DNA from: Iodidimonas nitroreducens
GTDB taxonomy: Bacteria > Pseudomonadota > Alphaproteobacteria > Sphingomonadales > Rhodothalassiaceae
NCBI RefSeq assembly: GCF_008579165.1
Contig: NZ_BKCN01000011.1
Length of the DNA stretch: 64,000 bases
Reading direction: 5' to 3' (one strand)
Of this stretch, positions 58,219-64,000 are shown in pieces. The position numbers and the translations under genes were made by a program. The notes under the pieces are model-generated. The model ran no database searches and was not told the DNA's origin. It worked only from the letters and a program-made list of their open reading frames with translations. Numbering within the stretch: position 1 is the first letter of the stretch; each line of letters starts with the position of its first letter.

Positions 58219-59559
58219 TCAGATCGGTTCAATCCGCAGCATACAAGGCGTATCGAGCACATCATCGATCTTGTGGAAACGGCTGAGCACGGCCTGCATC
58301 CGGGCTTCCGTGGTTTGATGGGTGGTCATGATCAGATGCACGCTATCATCGGATGCCCGGGTGCGTTGGATCAGGCGCTCCACCGATACCCCTTCATCGC
58401 GGAGCGCCGAAGCGATTTCCGCCATCACCCCGGCTTTATCAGCCACCCGCAGGCGCACATAAAATTCACCCCGGCGCGTCCCTGTTTCCAGAAGGGGCAG
58501 GGGTTTCAGCTTGGAGGCAGGCATTGAAAAAGTGGAATTGCGATTGCCCCGGGCCAGTTCGATAAGATCGGCCATCACCGCAGAGGCCGTGGGCCCTGCG
58601 CCCGCGCCCAACCCTTCGATCATGCAGGGGCCAACGAAATCGCCATGGGCTTCGATGGCATTGGCCGCCCCGCCCACCTTCGATAAGGTTTCATTGGCAT
58701 CCACAAGGCAGGCATGAACCCGCTGATCGAGCTTGCCATCATCGGTGATGCGGGCAATGCCCAAAAGCTTGATCCGAAAACCCAATTCGCGGGCATAGGC
58801 AATATCGATATCGGTGATGGCACGAATGCCTTCGATGGGCAGATCCATCGAGGGCGGGGCGCCAAAAGCAAGGCTGGTCAGGATCGAGATTTTATGGGCC
58901 GTATCCACGCCATCGATATCAAAGGATGGATCGGCTTCCGCATAGCCCAAGGCCTGCGCCTGTCCTAGCGCATCGTCAAAGCTTGCGCCGCTGTCTTCCA
59001 TCAAAGTGAGGATGAAATTGGCGGTGCCATTCAAAATGCCGTGCATCCGGTCGATACGATTGGCGGCCAAGCCTTCTTTTACGGTTTTCACGATGGGAAT
59101 GCCGCCCGCAACGGCCGCTTCAAAACGCAAAACAGCGCCTGATTGCTCGGCTAATCTGGCCAGTTCGTCGCCATGATGGGCGATCATCGCCTTGTTGGCG
59201 GTGACCAGTGAAATTCCTTTGGATAAAGCCGCCCGGGCGAGATCAAGGGCCGTGCCCTCGGCACCGCCGATCAGTTCCACCACCACATCCACCTTTTGGG
59301 GATCGGCCAGTTGAAGCGGATCATCATGCCATTCATAAGCGCTGATATCGGCCTCGCGCTCTCGATTTTTATCGCGCGCCGAAACGGTGACAACCTGAAA
59401 GTCCCGGCCAGAGCGATCAGCGATCAGCGCCCCGTTTTTGGCCAGAACCGCCAGCAGGCCGCATCCCACGGTTCCAAGGCCTGCGATGGCAAGGCGGATG
59501 GGCTGCGGTTTTGCCTCATCTGGTTTTCGCGATACAGTTTCGGCTGCGTTTCTGGTCAT
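58219..59559 (-). CDS. hom: Homoserine dehydrogenase with ACT domain
   Basis: 446 residues. It reduces aspartate semialdehyde to homoserine for threonine, methionine and isoleucine. Seen: the NAD(P) motif GLGTVGCGLL near residue 25, AAVAGGIPIVKTVKEGLAAN, GILNGTANFILT and the catalytic region AYARELGFRIKLLGIA. The C-terminal 90 residues (YVRLRVADKAGVMAEIASAL) are an ACT domain for feedback by threonine. The start is ATG 59559. It lies 49 bp after leuB in the branched-chain operon. Confidence 0.93.
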   Translation of the reverse strand: MTRNAAETVSRKPDEAKPQPIRLAIAGLGTVGCGLLAVLAKNGALIADRSGRDFQVVTVSARDKNREREADISAYEWHDDPLQLADPQKVDVVVELIGGAEGTALDLARAALSKGISLVTANKAMIAHHGDELARLAEQSGAVLRFEAAVAGGIPIVKTVKEGLAANRIDRMHGILNGTANFILTLMEDSGASFDDALGQAQALGYAEADPSFDIDGVDTAHKISILTSLAFGAPPSMDLPIEGIRAITDIDIAYARELGFRIKLLGIARITDDGKLDQRVHACLVDANETLSKVGGAANAIEAHGDFVGPCMIEGLGAGAGPTASAVMADLIELARGNRNSTFSMPASKLKPLPLLETGTRRGEFYVRLRVADKAGVMAEIASALRDEGVSVERLIQRTRASDDSVHLIMTTHQTTEARMQAVLSRFHKIDDVLDTPCMLRIEPI

Positions 59560-59608
59560 AGCGGACCCTTCATGTAACAGATATTGGGAAGAAAAGGGTG
59601 AAGAGGCA

Positions 59609-60673
59609 TCAGGCAAGGGCAAGCGCCCTATCCAGTTGATCGGCAATGGCCCGTGCCATATCCATGGTGGAGGCCGTGCCCCCCAGATCGACGGTGACAC
59701 ACTGTGCCATGGCAGCCCCAATGGCCGCACGCAGGGCTTTTGCCTCTGTCGGCAGGCCCAGGCTATGATCCAGCATCATTGCAATGCTTTCGATCATGCC
59801 GATGGGGTTTGCCTTGCCTTGCCCCGCAATATCAGGGGCCGAGCCATGCACCGGCTCATAAAGCCCGGCACCGCTCGCCCCCAATGATGCAGAGGGGATG
59901 AGCCCGATGGAGCCGGTCAGTACACTGGCTTCATCGGTGAGAATATCGCCAAACAGATTTTCCGTAACGATTACATCAAAATCCCGCGGCCGAGTTATCA
60001 GATGCATGGTTGCGGCATCCACCAGCAGAATTTCAAGCTCGATATCGGGAAAATCGCGGCTGATGATCTCTTGGGTCACGGCGCGCCACAGGCGGCTCGT
60101 TTCCATCACATTGGCTTTATCAACCAGGCTCAGCTTGCCCCGACGCTGGCGCGCGGCGATGGCCGCCATGCGCACCACGCGCTCGATCTCGTGGCGGCTA
60201 TAGCGGCAGATATCATAGGCACTATCGCCTTCGGTGCCCTTGTCGCCAAAATATAGGCCGCCGGTGAGTTCCCGCACAAATAAGATATCGGTGCCCGAAG
60301 CGATTTCGGCCTTCACCGGCGAGCGATCAACAGCCCCGGGGCGAACGATGATGGGGCGCAGATTGGCATAAACCCCCAAAGCACTGCGCAGCGCCAAAAG
60401 CCCCACTTCCGGGCGCTTGTTCCCCGGAAGATCATGCCATTTCGGCCCCCCCACGGCGCCCAAAAGAACCGCATCAGCGCGGCGGGCGGCTTCCAGCACA
60501 TCGGCGGGCAGGGGTTCGCCCATGTCGTCAATGGCCGCACCGCCGATCAGCCCGGTTTCGTAATTAATCGATAAGCCGCGGGCCAAAGCCAGTTGATCGA
60601 GCACATGGCGTCCGGCTTCGAGCACTTCCGCGCCGATACCATCGCCGGGTAAAAGCAAGATACGATGGGACAT
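59609..60673 (-). CDS. leuB: 3-Isopropylmalate dehydrogenase
   Basis: 354 residues. It oxidises 3-isopropylmalate and decarboxylates it to 2-oxoisocaproate in leucine synthesis. Seen: LLPGDGIGAEV at the N-terminus, VGGPKWHD, RELTGGLYFG, DKANVMETSRLWR, and YEPVHGSAPDIAGQGKANPI. Full length. Third complete gene of the operon after leuA and ilvE; hom follows. No frameshift. Confidence 0.95.
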   Translation of the reverse strand: MSHRILLLPGDGIGAEVLEAGRHVLDQLALARGLSINYETGLIGGAAIDDMGEPLPADVLEAARRADAVLLGAVGGPKWHDLPGNKRPEVGLLALRSALGVYANLRPIIVRPGAVDRSPVKAEIASGTDILFVRELTGGLYFGDKGTEGDSAYDICRYSRHEIERVVRMAAIAARQRRGKLSLVDKANVMETSRLWRAVTQEIISRDFPDIELEILLVDAATMHLITRPRDFDVIVTENLFGDILTDEASVLTGSIGLIPSASLGASGAGLYEPVHGSAPDIAGQGKANPIGMIESIAMMLDHSLGLPTEAKALRAAIGAAMAQCVTVDLGGTASTMDMARAIADQLDRALALA

Positions 60674-60718
60674 TCTATCAAAAGCCCTTTCCGGTTATTT
60701 TAAGTGGGATCAGCCCCA

Positions 60719-61678
60719 TCATTTATGCAGGGCGGTGATGGGATGCTTGGCGGTGGCGGTTTCAATCGGCTCCAGCCAGCCCCAGCGATCTGCGGTCTGG
60801 CCATTGAATAAACCGAAAAAGGCATCCTGGATCTGCTTGGTGATCGGGCGTTCGCCGGTCCCCACACTGAAGCGATCAATCGACCGGATGGGGGTGACTT
60901 CGGCAGCGGTGCCGGTGAAAAACATCTCGTCGCAGATATACAGCATTTCCCGGGGGATCGGCTGTTCGATCACCTCGAACCCCAGATCTTTGGCTAAAGT
61001 GATCACCGTATCGCGGGTGATGCCTGCCAAAATCGAGGCCGCGGCCGGGGGGGTGAGGATTTTGCCGCGATGAACGAGAAAGAGATTTTCCCCCGCACCT
61101 TCGCTCACCAATCCATCGGTGCCAAGGCCTATGCCTTCGGCAAAGCCACGGGATTTGGCTTCCATGCTGATCAATTGGCTTGATAGATAATTGCCCGCTG
61201 CCTTCAGGCCCGTCGGCACGGTATTGGGGGCCATACGCTGCCAGCTTGCGATGCACACATCAATCCCATCAGCCAAACCGTTCTCCCCTAAATAAGCCCC
61301 CCAGGGAAAGGCGGCAATGGCCACATCGATGGGGCAATCGGGGCTGACCACACCAATACTGCCATAGCCGCGATAGGCAATGGGGCGAATATAGGCGCTG
61401 CCCAGTTCATTGGACGCGAGCACCGTCTTGCAGGCATCGCCGATTTCCTGCCGGGTGAAGGGGATATCGATATGATAAACCCGGCCCGATTGAAACATCC
61501 GGGTGATATGATCCCCAACGCGGAAAACGCGCGGTCCGTCAGGAGTTTCATAGCAACGGATCCCCTCGAAAACCGCCGAGCCATAGTGCAGGGCGTGGGT
61601 CAGCACATGGGTGGTGGCTTCCTCCCACGGCTTCAGGGTGCCATTCATCCAGATGAAACGGGTCGGAGTCAGGGCCAT
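60719..61678 (-). CDS. ilvE: Branched-chain amino acid aminotransferase
   Basis: About 319 residues, fold-type IV PLP enzyme. It makes leucine, isoleucine and valine from their 2-oxoacids. The PLP lysine is in VPTGLKAAGNYLSS; YGSAVFEGIRCYETPDGPRV, YIRPIAYRGYGSIG, EGAGENLFLVHRG and MFFTGTAAEVTPI are diagnostic. ATG 61678 has AAGGAAG seven bases upstream, and it begins two bases after the leuA stop; a TTG at 61684 overlaps that stop. Confidence 0.95.
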   Translation of the reverse strand: MALTPTRFIWMNGTLKPWEEATTHVLTHALHYGSAVFEGIRCYETPDGPRVFRVGDHITRMFQSGRVYHIDIPFTRQEIGDACKTVLASNELGSAYIRPIAYRGYGSIGVVSPDCPIDVAIAAFPWGAYLGENGLADGIDVCIASWQRMAPNTVPTGLKAAGNYLSSQLISMEAKSRGFAEGIGLGTDGLVSEGAGENLFLVHRGKILTPPAAASILAGITRDTVITLAKDLGFEVIEQPIPREMLYICDEMFFTGTAAEVTPIRSIDRFSVGTGERPITKQIQDAFFGLFNGQTADRWGWLEPIETATAKHPITALHK

Positions 61679-61680
61679 TT

Positions 61681-63261
<1,581 letters not shown>

Positions 63262-63265
<4 letters not shown>

Positions 63266-63453
63266 CTTACCGCTCCTGCCCATTGTGTTTTGGGGCTATC
63301 CATCGCGATGCTTACACTGGCCTTATCGTGCTCGGCACAGGAAAGCACGGGAAAAAGCTTGGAGATCTGGTGTCGCAAATGTTCGATGCTGCCCAAAAGC
63401 CGAAGAAGCGCACCTTTCGATCCATCCAGAATAATTAACAGTTTGTAGGTCAT
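63262..63453 (-). CDS. Short IlvM-like ACT-domain protein (possible truncated acetolactate synthase regulatory subunit)
   Basis: 63 residues, beginning MTYKLLIILDGSKGALLR. The start resembles an ACT-domain fold and the position, after acetolactate synthase sequence and before leuA, fits the small subunit of that enzyme (IlvM or IlvH). Complete IlvM proteins are 75-90 residues, so the C-terminus appears shortened or frameshifted. AGGAGA precedes the ATG. Both ends overlap neighbours as ATGA. Similarity is weak; the context carries most of the weight. Confidence 0.5.
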
Positions 63454-63721
63454 GATGGTGTCTCCTCATTGATAATCTGGTGCATCATCTGATGCGGCAC
63501 CAATGGTTAGATATTGGCATCGTGTGATTTGGGGGGGCGATCTTTATATAGGGCATGATCGGGCCGCCCGGATAGCCCCCGCCCGGATGGCCGAACGCAC
63601 TCTCCACATCCTGTGCCTCAAGAGCATGCATGCGCCATTGCGCACCGGTCAGGCTTTTGCCTTTCCCGCCGGCCTTGTTGGCTCTGCTCTTGATTGGGGA
63701 TGTGGAGAGGCTGTGCACCAT
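63450..63721 (-). pseudogene. Remnant of acetolactate synthase large subunit (ilvG/ilvB type)
   Basis: The 5' part encodes LTGAQWRMHALEAQDVESAFG and then PIMPY, matching the N-terminus of the thiamine-diphosphate enzyme that makes acetolactate. The 3' part, in a shifted frame, encodes NIYPLVP and HQMMHQIINEETPS, which looks like its C-terminus, and its stop overlaps the next start as ATGA. About 1.5 kb of the enzyme between them is absent. A 10-base direct repeat (CCGCCCGGAT at 63564 and 63579) duplicates five codons around the PGG motif. This is either an assembly collapse or a true internal deletion. Confidence 0.6.
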
Positions 63722-63732
63722 GTGTTTTTTGC

Positions 63733-64000
63733 TTAGGCGTTATGTTTGGGATTGAGCCACGCCATGCGCGCACGCAGGGCACTGCCGGTTTTCTCAATCG
63801 GGTGATCGAGATCTTTTTGCAGGCTGGCCTTATAGCGCGGCAAACCGGCCTGATTTTCCAAAATCCAATCCCGGGCAAAGGTGCCGTTTTCAATATCGGT
63901 GAGCACCGCCTTCATCCGCGCCTTGGTGGTTTCATCCACCACTCGTGGGCCAGAAACGAAATCGCCATATTTGGCGGTTTCAGAAATGAAGCTGAGCATT
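63733..64000 (-). CDS. ilvC: Ketol-acid reductoisomerase, C-terminal fragment
   Basis: The C-terminal 88 residues of a class I enzyme; the gene continues beyond the window end. The stretch ISETAKYGDFVSGPRVVDETTK, with further GTFARDWILENQAGLPRYKA, is diagnostic of the KARI C-terminal knot domain. The enzyme reduces and isomerises acetolactate in valine and isoleucine synthesis. It is the most upstream visible gene of the operon. Stop TAA at 63733-63735. Confidence 0.9.
   Translation of the reverse strand, partial: MLSFISETAKYGDFVSGPRVVDETTKARMKAVLTDIENGTFARDWILENQAGLPRYKASLQKDLDHPIEKTGSALRARMAWLNPKHNA

Overview
The window is a dense bacterial chromosome segment, almost certainly from an alphaproteobacterium. 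The evidence is the long N-terminal extension on ribosomal protein S9, the CtaA type of heme A synthase, a eukaryote-like NADP isocitrate dehydrogenase, an Asp-type (non-cysteine) HemB, several large TonB-dependent receptors with a FecI/FecR pair, and short palindromic intergenic repeats. The order cannot be fixed from the sequence; a marine or aquatic Kordiimonadales, Iodidimonadales or sphingomonad-like organism would fit. No phage, insertion sequence, CRISPR array, tRNA or rRNA was seen.

Layout. 0.4-12.7 kb: a PD-(D/E)XK-like protein, a lipoprotein, a MacAB-type exporter, a chemoreceptor, an OprB-like porin, a Wzi-like outer-membrane protein and a sensor histidine kinase. 12.9-26.5 kb: a Tat-exported amidase, a PAS protein, hemB, mmsA, threonine ammonia-lyase, an EEP hydrolase, an RND efflux pump and a thiolase-like protein. 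26.6-32.0 kb: a FecI-FecR-TonB receptor unit with an alpha/beta hydrolase as its last gene. 32.2-38.0 kb: ctaA, rplM-rpsI, icd, a LOG-family protein and a LysM protein. 38.0-51.4 kb: a complete reductive pyrimidine-degradation operon, then a TonB receptor and a RutR-like regulator. 51.5-57.5 kb: a PhoD-like phosphatase, an Oar-like TonB receptor and a lipoprotein acid phosphatase. 57.6-64.0 kb: a SYLF protein and a branched-chain amino-acid operon (ilvC, acetolactate synthase remnants, leuA, ilvE, leuB, hom).

The most coherent system is the 38.0-51.4 kb locus. PreT/PreA reduce uracil or thymine, a dihydropyrimidinase opens the ring, beta-ureidopropionase releases the beta-amino acid, an omega-aminotransferase makes malonate semialdehyde, and an MmsA-type dehydrogenase makes acetyl-CoA. 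Cytidine deaminase and an NCS1 permease feed the route. A TonB receptor and RutR-like regulator sit directly upstream, with a perfect palindrome (TTAACCATTGGTTAA) between the two transcription units. The neighbouring phosphatases and Oar-like receptor suggest, as inference, a wider nucleotide-scavenging locus.

Quality warning. At least thirteen recognisable genes, including hemB and leuA, are interrupted by frameshifts. Every one I reconstructed needs a base or two restored, usually in a short G or C run; none needs a base removed. I treat these as probable sequence errors and annotate each gene across its break. The acetolactate synthase remnant at 63.45-63.72 kb is different: about 1.5 kb of coding sequence is missing there.
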